Assembly: GCF_023544445.1 (NCBI RefSeq)
Contig: NZ_JALPVJ010000019.1
Span: forward strand, 109,718 to 173,717
Length of the DNA stretch: 64,000 bases
Source: Actinoplanes sp. M2I2
Lineage (GTDB): Bacteria > Actinomycetota > Actinomycetes > Mycobacteriales > Micromonosporaceae
Direction of reading: 5' to 3'
The position numbers were made by a program, and so were the translations under genes. The notes beneath the pieces were generated by a model. That model saw nothing but the letters and a program-made list of their open reading frames with translations, ran no database searches and was not told where the DNA came from. Shown here piece after piece: positions 25,226 to 32,345 of the stretch (positions within the stretch are counted from its first letter, which is position 1; the number at the start of each line of letters is the position of its first letter).

Positions 25226-26446
25226 ATGCGTGAGTGGGTCGACCATGTGATCTGGTGGCACGTCTATCCGCTGGGGTTCGGCGGCGGGTTCAAGCGGCTG
25301 ACCGGCTGGCTGGACTACGCCGTCGAACTGGGGGCCAACGGCCTGCAGCTCGGGCCGATCTTCGCGTCCGAGACCCACGGGTACGACACCGTCGACCACT
25401 TCCGGCTCGACCCCCGCCTCGGGGACGACGCCGACTTCGACGCGCTCGTGGCCGCCTGCCGGGAGCGCGGCGTGCGGATCATGCTCGACGGCGTCTTCAA
25501 CCATGTCGGCCGCGGCTTTTCGGCGCCCGGGCACTGGTTCAAGCACACCGCGTCCGGCGAGCCGGCGGTCTTCGAGGGCCACGGCTCGCTGGTCGAGCTG
25601 AACCACGACGAGCCCGAGGTGCTCGACCACGTCGTCCGGGTGATGGATCACTGGCTCGGCCGGGGCGCCTCGGGCTGGCGGCTCGACGCGGCCTACGCGG
25701 TGCCGCCGGCGTTCTGGCGCGCGGCCCTGGACAGGGTCCGGCCCGCCCGGCCCGAGGCCTGGTTCACCGGCGAGGTCATCCAGGGCGACTACGTGGGCTA
25801 CCTGCGTGACAGCGGCCTCGACTCGATCACCCAGTACGAGTTGTGGAAGGCGATCTGGAGCAGCCTCAACGACGGCAACCTGTACGAGCTGGCGTGGGCG
25901 CTCAAGCGCGGCAACGAGGTGCTCGAGGCCGGGCTGCCGCTGACGTTCGTCGGCAACCACGACGTCACCCGGATCGCCAGCAAGCTCACCGACGAGCGGC
26001 ACCTCGGTCACGCGCTGGCCGTGCTGTTCACCGTCGGTGGCGTGCCGAGCATCTACTACGGCGACGAGCAGGGCTTCCGCGGCGTCAAGGAGGACCGGGC
26101 CGGGGGCGACGACGCGATCCGGCCGGCCTTCCCCGAGCGGCGGGACGACCTGGCGCCGTACGGGTGGCCGGTCTTCCGCCTGCACGAGCGTCTGATCGGC
26201 CTGCGCCGCCGGCACGCCTGGCTGGTGCGCGGGCGCACGACGGCCGAGCACCTGACCAACACCGCGGCCGCGCTGGTCTCGACGGACGGCGCCGACCGGC
26301 TGGTCACCCTGCTCAACATCGGCGACGAGCCGTACACCTTCCCGATCGACACCGCCGGGCTACGGGTGATCGAGACGGACGACGCGACCGGTGACCGATC
26401 GCCGGCGACCGTCCCGCCGCACGGCTGGTCGATCCTGGCCCGCTGA
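25226..26446 (+). CDS. GH13 alpha-amylase family glycosyl hydrolase
   Basis: 406 aa, no signal peptide, so cytoplasmic. All four GH13 regions are present: DGVFNHVG, GWRLDAAY (nucleophile D154), FTGEVIQ (acid/base E183) and FVGNHDVTR (D246). ATG 25226 has GGAGGGGGA about 10 bases upstream. Specificity among amylase, glucosidase or trehalose-type enzymes cannot be fixed; the short length suggests a compact maltodextrin-type hydrolase. It follows the dehydrogenase by 48 bases. Its 3' end is partly repeated downstream. Confidence 0.92.
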   Translation: MREWVDHVIWWHVYPLGFGGGFKRLTGWLDYAVELGANGLQLGPIFASETHGYDTVDHFRLDPRLGDDADFDALVAACRERGVRIMLDGVFNHVGRGFSAPGHWFKHTASGEPAVFEGHGSLVELNHDEPEVLDHVVRVMDHWLGRGASGWRLDAAYAVPPAFWRAALDRVRPARPEAWFTGEVIQGDYVGYLRDSGLDSITQYELWKAIWSSLNDGNLYELAWALKRGNEVLEAGLPLTFVGNHDVTRIASKLTDERHLGHALAVLFTVGGVPSIYYGDEQGFRGVKEDRAGGDDAIRPAFPERRDDLAPYGWPVFRLHERLIGLRRRHAWLVRGRTTAEHLTNTAAALVSTDGADRLVTLLNIGDEPYTFPIDTAGLRVIETDDATGDRSPATVPPHGWSILAR

Positions 26447-26478
26447 CCGATCCCGGCCCGCTGACCGATCCGGGCCGC
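26431..26478. repeat. 18-bp tandem repeat spanning the amylase stop codon
   Basis: Unit 26431-26448 (Ile-Leu-Ala-Arg-stop region, GATCCTGGCCCGCTGACC) is repeated at 26449-26466 with one change, followed by a truncated third copy. TGA is kept, and in frame, in the second copy. Confidence 0.93.
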
Positions 26479-26534
26479 TTTTCGGTCCGGGCGGCTGAGA
26501 AAATCATCACCGCGTGCTCGGCCTCGTCACCGCC

Positions 26535-26540
26535 TAGCCT
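26535..26540 (+). promoter_or_regulatory. Putative -10 (TAGCCT) of a leaderless transcript
   Basis: TAGCCT ends 7 bases before the ATG at 26548, identical in sequence and spacing to the element before 10438. Confidence 0.55.
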
Positions 26541-26547
26541 GACAAGC

Positions 26548-27132
26548 ATGCAGGCACTCGAGCTGACCGACTACCGCGCCGCCGTCGCGCGCATGTACCT
26601 GGCCGACACGAGCCTCGAGGAGTTCCGCGCCGAGCGCGACAAACTGTTCGGCACGCATCCGCAGTCGGCGATCGCCGAGGACGAGCGTGGATCCTTCGCG
26701 GGCCTGCGCTACCTGCCCCGCAACGACGACGTGATCGTCGAGGCCGACGTGCGCCCGGCGTCCGGTCAGATCGACATCGACACGGGTGGGGCCGACGGGG
26801 TCGTGCACTACAACCGGGTCGGCGTCCTCGAGACCCCGTTCGGCGAGCTCTCGCTGTGGTGGATCGCCGCCTACGGGGGCGGGCTCTTCCTGCCGGTGCG
26901 CGACGCGACCTGCGGCAAGGGCGCCTACGGCGGCGGGCGCTACCTCACCGACACGGTCAAGGGCACCCACGGCCGGGGCTTGCAGATGCTTTCCCGTACG
27001 CGGGTCCGGCTCGATTTCAACTACCTCTACAACCCGTCGTGCGCCTACGACGACGCCTGGCTGTGCCCGCTGGCCCCGCCGGAGAACACGGTGAGCGCCG
27101 CCATCGAGGCCGGCGAGCTCACGTACCACTGA
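26548..27132 (+). CDS. DUF1684 family protein
   Basis: 194 aa. The C-terminal signature is clear: GGGRYLTDTVKGTHGRGL, then RLDFNYLYNPSCAYDDAWLC and PLAPPENTV. DUF1684 proteins are widespread in actinomycetes and Bacteroidetes with no established function. It ends 14 bases into the convergent cbiZ gene. Probably leaderless. Confidence 0.9.
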   Translation: MQALELTDYRAAVARMYLADTSLEEFRAERDKLFGTHPQSAIAEDERGSFAGLRYLPRNDDVIVEADVRPASGQIDIDTGGADGVVHYNRVGVLETPFGELSLWWIAAYGGGLFLPVRDATCGKGAYGGGRYLTDTVKGTHGRGLQMLSRTRVRLDFNYLYNPSCAYDDAWLCPLAPPENTVSAAIEAGELTYH

Positions 27133-27742
27133 AGCGCACCGCCGCGTAGGCCGCCCGGGCCAGCCGCGCGCCCCAGGTCGAGCGGGGCCCGGCGTACGCC
27201 GCGACCGGCCCGTCGGCCGGGCAGAGCACACACACCGCGTCGGTCGGCGTCCCGGTCGCGTCCCAGCCCAGGTCGCGGATGGCCTGCGCCTTCGCCTCGG
27301 TCACCGTGGCCACCGCGTTGACCAGCGCGCCCGCGCTGAGCCGGGCCGGCACCCAGGCCACGACGTTGACCGTGCCGACGCGCGGGCCCGGCTCCACCGG
27401 CGGGGCGGCGGCCCGGACCGGCACGCCGAGCCCGACGGTGGCCCAGAGCCGCACGCCGTCGTCGTCGGTGCTCACCACGTCGGCGACGTTCACCCCGGTC
27501 AGCAGGCCCACCCCCGGGCCGCTCAGGCCGAGGTCGCCGGCGATGGCGGTCAGGTGGTCGGCCGGGTCGTCGCGGTCGTAGGACATCGGCACGGTCGCGT
27601 TGACGATCCAGCCGCACGGCCCGATGCCGCCACCGAGAACGGCCGACGAAATGGCCAGTACCGGCTCGGGCAGCCGCCAGCAGAGCACCGGCGTGTCCCC
27701 GCCGTCCTCGGTGCGGTGGGTCAGGGTGGGCTCGGGCAGCAC
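27119..27742 (-). CDS. cbiZ: Adenosylcobinamide amidohydrolase
   Basis: 207 aa. Pattern typical of CbiZ: LAISSAVLGGGIGPCGWIVN, GLLTGVNVADVV, ATVGLGVPVRAAA, GTVNVVAWV, TEAKAQAIRDLGWDATGT and AYAGPRSTWGARLA. CbiZ cleaves the aminopropanol side chain of adenosylcobinamide to give adenosylcobyric acid, for salvage of external corrinoids. GTG 27742 is 3 bases after the GNAT stop, so both share a transcript. No other cobalamin gene or cobalamin riboswitch is seen in the window. Confidence 0.88.
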   Translation of the reverse strand: MLPEPTLTHRTEDGGDTPVLCWRLPEPVLAISSAVLGGGIGPCGWIVNATVPMSYDRDDPADHLTAIAGDLGLSGPGVGLLTGVNVADVVSTDDDGVRLWATVGLGVPVRAAAPPVEPGPRVGTVNVVAWVPARLSAGALVNAVATVTEAKAQAIRDLGWDATGTPTDAVCVLCPADGPVAAYAGPRSTWGARLARAAYAAVRFSGT

Positions 27743-27745
27743 GAC

Positions 27746-28483
27746 CTATGCCCTCGGCCCGGACGACTCCTCCAGGCCCGACAACTGCGATCCCTCTGGG
27801 CCCGGCGACTGCGACTCCGCGCCGCCCGACAACTGCGAGCCCTCACGGCCCGACGACTGCGACTCCGCGCCGCCGGACAACTGCGAGCCCTCATGGCCGG
27901 ACGACTGCGACTTCGCGCCGCCGGGCGACTGGGAGTCTTTGCGGGCGGACCACTCCGGGGCGAGGACGGCCCAGACCTGGCTGTCGTGGCGCACGCCCTG
28001 CCACGGGAAGTTGGCTCGCAGGGTGCCCTCGTGGGTCATGCCGAGCCGCCGGGCCACACCAGAGCTGGCCACATTGTCGGGGCGGCAGTGCCACTCGACG
28101 CGGTGGACCGCCCGCTCGGTGACCAGCCAGTCGATCAGCCGGGCCGACGCCTGGGTGATCAGCCCGCGGCCGGTGCCGGCCGGCTCGAGCCAGCAGCCGA
28201 TCTCGCACGCGTCGGCGTACGCGTCGAAGTTGAACGCCATCACACCGCCGACCAGGACGCCGTCGAGCCAGATGCCGAGGATCCGGCCCTCGCCGCGGGC
28301 CTGCAGATCCGCGTACCGCTGAAGGGTCTTCCGCGCCGTCTGCAGCGTGGTGCTACGGCTCGCCCACGCTATCCACGGGTCGACGAAGGCTCGCGCCCTG
28401 TCCATGTGAGCGAGGAACTCCTCGGCCTGCCACGGCTCCAGCGGCCGGAGCTCAGCGCCCCTGCCCAGATCGACCTTGAACAC
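27746..28483 (-). CDS. RimJ/RimL-type GNAT acetyltransferase with repetitive C-terminal tail
   Basis: 245 aa. Residues 1-~180 are a complete ribosomal-protein-acetyltransferase-type GNAT: IGCWLEPAGTGRGLITQA (CoA loop), HRVEWHCRPDNVASSGVA, RRLGMTHEGTLR. The last ~65 residues are Ser/Gln/Gly repeats of about 16 residues (SQLSGGAESQSS type) that are not part of the fold. Such a tail is unusual for this family and its length may vary between strains. GTG start. Confidence 0.88.
   Translation of the reverse strand: MFKVDLGRGAELRPLEPWQAEEFLAHMDRARAFVDPWIAWASRSTTLQTARKTLQRYADLQARGEGRILGIWLDGVLVGGVMAFNFDAYADACEIGCWLEPAGTGRGLITQASARLIDWLVTERAVHRVEWHCRPDNVASSGVARRLGMTHEGTLRANFPWQGVRHDSQVWAVLAPEWSARKDSQSPGGAKSQSSGHEGSQLSGGAESQSSGREGSQLSGGAESQSPGPEGSQLSGLEESSGPRA
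27770..27940 (-). repeat. 48-bp in-frame repeat in the GNAT C-terminus
   Basis: About three units encoding 16 residues each (EGSQLSGGAESQSSG type, with GHEG, GREG and GPEG variants), ending at the gene's stop codon. Confidence 0.9.
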
Positions 28484-28630
28484 GGGGACAGCCTAGCGCC
28501 GCCCCCACTCTCGGCAACGGGGTCGGCGGAGGCTCCCGGAGCACCAGCCGCCGTACAGCGGAAATTTCGACTTCGCCTGGCGTCCACTCACCGCCCTTAG
28601 ATTGACGATCATCGATTTCAGGAGGAACGC

Positions 28631-29656
28631 ATGAGAATTGGTCGATTGATCGCGGCCGGGGCAGCCGGGGTGCTGGCGGCGGCCGGGCTGGCCGCGCCGG
28701 GGCAGGCCGCGCCGAGCCGGGCCGAGCTGGCCCTGCGCTGGGCGCCGGTTCACTACCAGGACGTGGACTCCACCGGCAGCCACGCGCTGAGCGGCAAGAG
28801 CGACTTCATTACCCGCTACGACTTCGACGGCAATCTGAACGGGCGTGACAACTGGGACAACACCGGGAAGAACACTGCCGCGGCGGCGTACTACTCGGTG
28901 CTCGAGACCGGCACCCACTACTACCTCTCGTACTTCTTCTTCCACCCCCGCGACTGGATCGACCACCCGTTCTTCGAGACCGAGCACGAGAACGACGGCG
29001 AGGGCGTGCTCGAGATCGTCGAGAAGGACGGCTCGACGTACGGCAAGCTCAAGGCCGCGGTCACGGTGGCGCACAGCGACTTCTTCTCGTACGCCGCGGC
29101 CGGCAGCGACTGGGCCAACGGCAGCGAGACGATCGACGGCACCCTGCAGCTCAAGTCGTCGCCGCACGACTCGTTCCAGCACCCGGTCACCGCGCAGGAG
29201 CGGGGCGGGCACGGGCTCAAGGCGTGGCCGCAGTACGACATCGACGGTGACGGGATCGTCTACTACCCCTCGGCCACCGTCTCGGAGTCGCCCAGCGGCG
29301 CCGACGACCGGGACGTGCGGTACCAGCTGATCGACGTGTTCGCGGGCGGCGGCCTGTGGGCGCAGCGCAACAACACCAACCTGTTCGCCAACCTGGGCAC
29401 CTTCGCCGGCGACACCACCGGCGGCTGCGGCACCGGGACGTACTCGTGCGGCACGAACTCGGCCAACGCGCCGTGGGGCTGGGACGACGGCAACGACGTG
29501 CCCGCGCGCGGCGAGATCGCCACCGACCCGGCGAAGCTGGCCGCCTCGTACTTCAAGGTGCCGGGCTCGCTCGACCGCGCCTACAGCTACAACCCGTACT
29601 CCGGCGCCGCCGCGGCGCTGAAGGCGGCTCGCAACCTGCCCCCGACGGTCGACTAG
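28631..29656 (+). CDS. Secreted protein of unknown function
   Basis: 341 aa, ATG 28631 with AGGAGG 7 bases upstream. A Sec signal peptide (LIAAGAAGVLAAAGLAAPGQ, cut near AQAA/PSR) leads to a beta-rich domain with many aromatic and acidic residues: HYYLSYFFFHPRDWID, HENDGEGVLEIVEKDG, HSDFFSYAAAGSD, QYDIDGDGIVYYP. His and Asp clusters suggest metal binding. I do not recognise the family with certainty. Two Cys near the end (GGCGTGTYSCG) may form a disulphide. Confidence 0.8.
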   Translation: MRIGRLIAAGAAGVLAAAGLAAPGQAAPSRAELALRWAPVHYQDVDSTGSHALSGKSDFITRYDFDGNLNGRDNWDNTGKNTAAAAYYSVLETGTHYYLSYFFFHPRDWIDHPFFETEHENDGEGVLEIVEKDGSTYGKLKAAVTVAHSDFFSYAAAGSDWANGSETIDGTLQLKSSPHDSFQHPVTAQERGGHGLKAWPQYDIDGDGIVYYPSATVSESPSGADDRDVRYQLIDVFAGGGLWAQRNNTNLFANLGTFAGDTTGGCGTGTYSCGTNSANAPWGWDDGNDVPARGEIATDPAKLAASYFKVPGSLDRAYSYNPYSGAAAALKAARNLPPTVD

Positions 29657-29659
29657 TTC

Positions 29660-29703
29660 GTCAGGGCGCTCCTCGCGGGTGAGACCCGCGGGGAGCGCCT
29701 GAC
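29660..29703. terminator. Strong bidirectional hairpin terminator
   Basis: Arms of about 20 bases (GTCAGGGCGCTCCTCGCGGG and ACCCGCGGGGAGCGCCTGAC) with one bulge and one mismatch, between convergent genes ending at 29656 and 29706. Confidence 0.9.
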
Positions 29704-29705
29704 AG

Positions 29706-30503
29706 TCAGCGGATCTCCATTTCGAACAGGGAGAAGCCGTACTGGTTCGACCGCTTGGTGCCATACATGCGCACATACCGGGCGACCACCCCGTCGGCCT
29801 TCACCCGTACCGTGCCGCCCTCGCCGGCCGTGGTCGACCAGATCGTCCGCCATTTCCGGCCGTCGAGCGACGTCTCGACCCGGTAGCCGATCGCGTACGC
29901 GTGCTCCCACACCAGCGTCACCTCGTTGACGGCACGCCGGGCGCCCAGGTCGGCCCGGAGCCACTGCGGCTCGGCGAAGCCGCTCGACCACCGCGACGCC
30001 GGGTCGCCGTCAGCCGCGTACCGGGCCGCCCAGCCCGACCTCTCCACGCTGCTGGCAGTGACCGTGGCGGTCAGTGCGAGGTTGGCCCGGAACCTGGCCT
30101 GACCGGAGACCTCGGGCGACGCCCCCTTGGTGACTACGCCTGGTGACGCCAACGGCACACTGTCGGCCGGCACCGCCACCGGCGACGGCGGCACGACCGG
30201 GCGGGAGGCGGCCACGGAGCCGGCGGCGGCGGCCTCGGTCGGGATGTCGACCGGCGGGATGCCGCGGGCCGGGATCGTGGCGTCCGTCGTGGCTCGATAG
30301 GCGACGGCCAGCCCAGCCCCGAGGGCCACCACGACGACCAGCCCGGCGGCGAGCCACCAGCCTCGACGGGACTTCCGTCCGGGCGGTGGCGCCGACGGTG
30401 GCGGCTCCGGGGACGGTGTCGCCGGCCGATGCTGCGGCCGCACCTCGGGCATGCGGGTCAGCCGCAGACTGTCCGCCCGGGACGGTCGCTGACGCTCCTC
30501 CAC
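29706..30503 (-). CDS. Membrane-anchored protein with C-terminal F5/8 type C (discoidin/CBM32-like) domain
   Basis: 265 aa, GTG 30503 with GGGGAG upstream. A Pro-rich cytoplasmic part (1-48), one membrane helix (GWWLAAGLVVVVALGAGLAVA), a Pro/Ala/Val linker, then a discoidin domain from ~140: LTATVTASSVERSGWAARYA, ADGDPASRWSSGFAEPQWL, RVETSLDGRKWRTIW, VARYVRMYGTKR, YGFSLFEMEI. Such domains bind glycans or surface polymers. Probably a surface-anchored binding protein. Confidence 0.88.
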   Translation of the reverse strand: MEERQRPSRADSLRLTRMPEVRPQHRPATPSPEPPPSAPPPGRKSRRGWWLAAGLVVVVALGAGLAVAYRATTDATIPARGIPPVDIPTEAAAAGSVAASRPVVPPSPVAVPADSVPLASPGVVTKGASPEVSGQARFRANLALTATVTASSVERSGWAARYAADGDPASRWSSGFAEPQWLRADLGARRAVNEVTLVWEHAYAIGYRVETSLDGRKWRTIWSTTAGEGGTVRVKADGVVARYVRMYGTKRSNQYGFSLFEMEIR

Positions 30504-30628
30504 GAAACTCCCCGTTCGTGCTCGTCGGCCGCCCCCTCGCGACCGCCGAGACGTATCTTGACGGAAGTTCGTCCCGGAACGGGGTGACGCGCGGGTAGAT
30601 CACCGTCAATGACAGGATTACTCCGCGT

Positions 30629-32284
30629 TCAGTGAGGTTCCCCTTGCGGGCTGTACGCGGTGAGGAACTTGTCGCGGAACTCGTTCATCGGCCAGAGCGG
30701 GGCGCCGGGGGCCGGGATCAGGCCGTCGGTCCAGCCCCAGGGCTTGATGCGGCCGAGCACCTTGGGATCCTTGGCGATGATCGAGATCGGCACGTCCTTG
30801 CTGGCGTTCGAGCCCACCACGACCGAGGCCGGCTGGTGGTCGCCCAGCAGCACGAGCACCAGGTTGTCGTCGCCGAAGTGCTCGACGTACGAGATGAGGG
30901 TGTCCAGCGAGTAGGCGATCGACCCGGCGTACGCCTGCTTGACCTTGTCACCGTCGGCGAAGAGGGCCTGAGCGCTCTCGCCCCCGGCGACCATCGGGCC
31001 GTAGACCCGGCCGTCGCCGATCTTGTCCCAGGGCAGCATCGCGGGCACCGGCGTCCACGGCGTGTGGCTCGAGGTCAGGGTCACCTCGGCCAGCAGCGGA
31101 CCGCGCTTGGGCTTGCCGAACTCGTACTCGTGGACCTGCTTCATCACGAACTGGTCCGGCATCGTCGACCAGCTCAGGTTCGGACCGTGGTAGCCCAGCG
31201 TGTGCGAGTCGTAGACCTGCTGGTAGCCGTAGAAGTCGCCCTCGGGCCAGGCGTAGGTGACGCCGGGCTCGAACCCCACGGTGCGGAAGCCGGCCTGCTT
31301 GAACGCCGAGGTGAGGGTGAGCCGGTCGGTGGCGACGAGGCTGCGGTAGCGGTTCTGGTTGTCGATCCACAGACCGGACAGCAACGTCGAGTGCGCGAGC
31401 CAGCTGCCGCCGCCGAAGGTGGGCGAGGTGAGATAGCCGGTGCGCGCGGCGAAGCCCTTGGCTGCGAGCTCGCCCTGCCCGGCGCGCAACTGGTCGAGCA
31501 CCGGGCGGTTGAACTCGGGGTTCTCGACGGCGTCGCGGCCGTAGCTCTCGACGAAGCCGATGATCACGTCCTTGCCCCGCAGCGCGCTCAGCAGCTGGTC
31601 CTGCGGCAGGTTCTCGAACGCGTCGTCGCGCACCTCGCGGGCGAAGTTCTTGCGGTCCTGGATGTCCTGCGGCACCGCCAGCACCGTGTCGCGGGCCAGG
31701 TCGGCAGCGCTCTGGCTGGCCACCGGGATGCCGCCGACGAGCTGGAAGCCCAGGACGGCCAGGGTGATCCAGGCCGCCGAGGCGGTGACGACCGTCCCGC
31801 GTACGGGCCACGGGTGGGCGCCGATGAGCCGGCTGAGCCGTCGTACCGAGAAGGTGATCGCGACCAGCGTGAGCACGGCGAGCAGCACGGCGCCGGCCGC
31901 GGCCAGCAGCGCCCCGCCCCGGCCGATCGAGTCGCGCAGGAAGTTGAAGCCGTCCTTGAACAGCGTCCAGTCGAGCACCGGGTCGAACTGGCGGGCCAGC
32001 ACGGCGTAGAAGCCGATGTCGATGACCTTCAGCACGGTCAGCACGCCCAGGGCCGCGCCCAGCACGGTGGCCGTGATGCGGCGGGCCCGGGCCGGCAGCG
32101 CCAGCAGCAGGGCGGCGGCCAGCAGCGCCTCGATGGGCACGCGGATCAGGGCGGTGAGCCAGAAATTGCCCGGTGGCAGCCGGGTGATCTGGTCGGGGAG
32201 CACCAGCGCGAGGAAGACGAGGAGGGCGGCGAGGAGGGTGACCACCCCGCCGGCGGCCCGGCGCACGTGCTTGTTGACCGACAC
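30629..32284 (-). CDS. LTA-synthase-like membrane phosphatase/phosphotransferase (alkaline phosphatase superfamily)
   Basis: 551 aa. Four to five N-terminal membrane helices (1-180), then an extracytoplasmic alkaline phosphatase/sulfatase-fold domain: IIGFVESYGRDA (nucleophile S247), PTFGGGSWLAHSTLLSGLW, LTSSHTPW and LVLLGDHQPAS (metal ligands). Relatives transfer glycerol-phosphate or phosphoethanolamine onto surface glycopolymers. The substrate here is unknown. It lies between other surface-related genes. Confidence 0.85.
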   Translation of the reverse strand: MSVNKHVRRAAGGVVTLLAALLVFLALVLPDQITRLPPGNFWLTALIRVPIEALLAAALLLALPARARRITATVLGAALGVLTVLKVIDIGFYAVLARQFDPVLDWTLFKDGFNFLRDSIGRGGALLAAAGAVLLAVLTLVAITFSVRRLSRLIGAHPWPVRGTVVTASAAWITLAVLGFQLVGGIPVASQSAADLARDTVLAVPQDIQDRKNFAREVRDDAFENLPQDQLLSALRGKDVIIGFVESYGRDAVENPEFNRPVLDQLRAGQGELAAKGFAARTGYLTSPTFGGGSWLAHSTLLSGLWIDNQNRYRSLVATDRLTLTSAFKQAGFRTVGFEPGVTYAWPEGDFYGYQQVYDSHTLGYHGPNLSWSTMPDQFVMKQVHEYEFGKPKRGPLLAEVTLTSSHTPWTPVPAMLPWDKIGDGRVYGPMVAGGESAQALFADGDKVKQAYAGSIAYSLDTLISYVEHFGDDNLVLVLLGDHQPASVVVGSNASKDVPISIIAKDPKVLGRIKPWGWTDGLIPAPGAPLWPMNEFRDKFLTAYSPQGEPH

Positions 32285-32345
32285 TGATTTTCCTAACCGC
32301 AGAGTTGCACTTCCACCAGGTACACGCCGGGCGGCAGCTCGCGGT

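Noticed and set aside
27119..28640. Cobalamin riboswitch for cbiZ
   Set aside because: No B12-box-like sequence upstream of the GNAT-cbiZ transcript.
30632..32287. 551-aa ORF on the plus strand opposite the LTA-synthase-like gene
   Set aside because: Arg/Gly/His/Gln-rich product without motifs; a typical antisense shadow in high-GC DNA. The minus strand encodes a clear enzyme.
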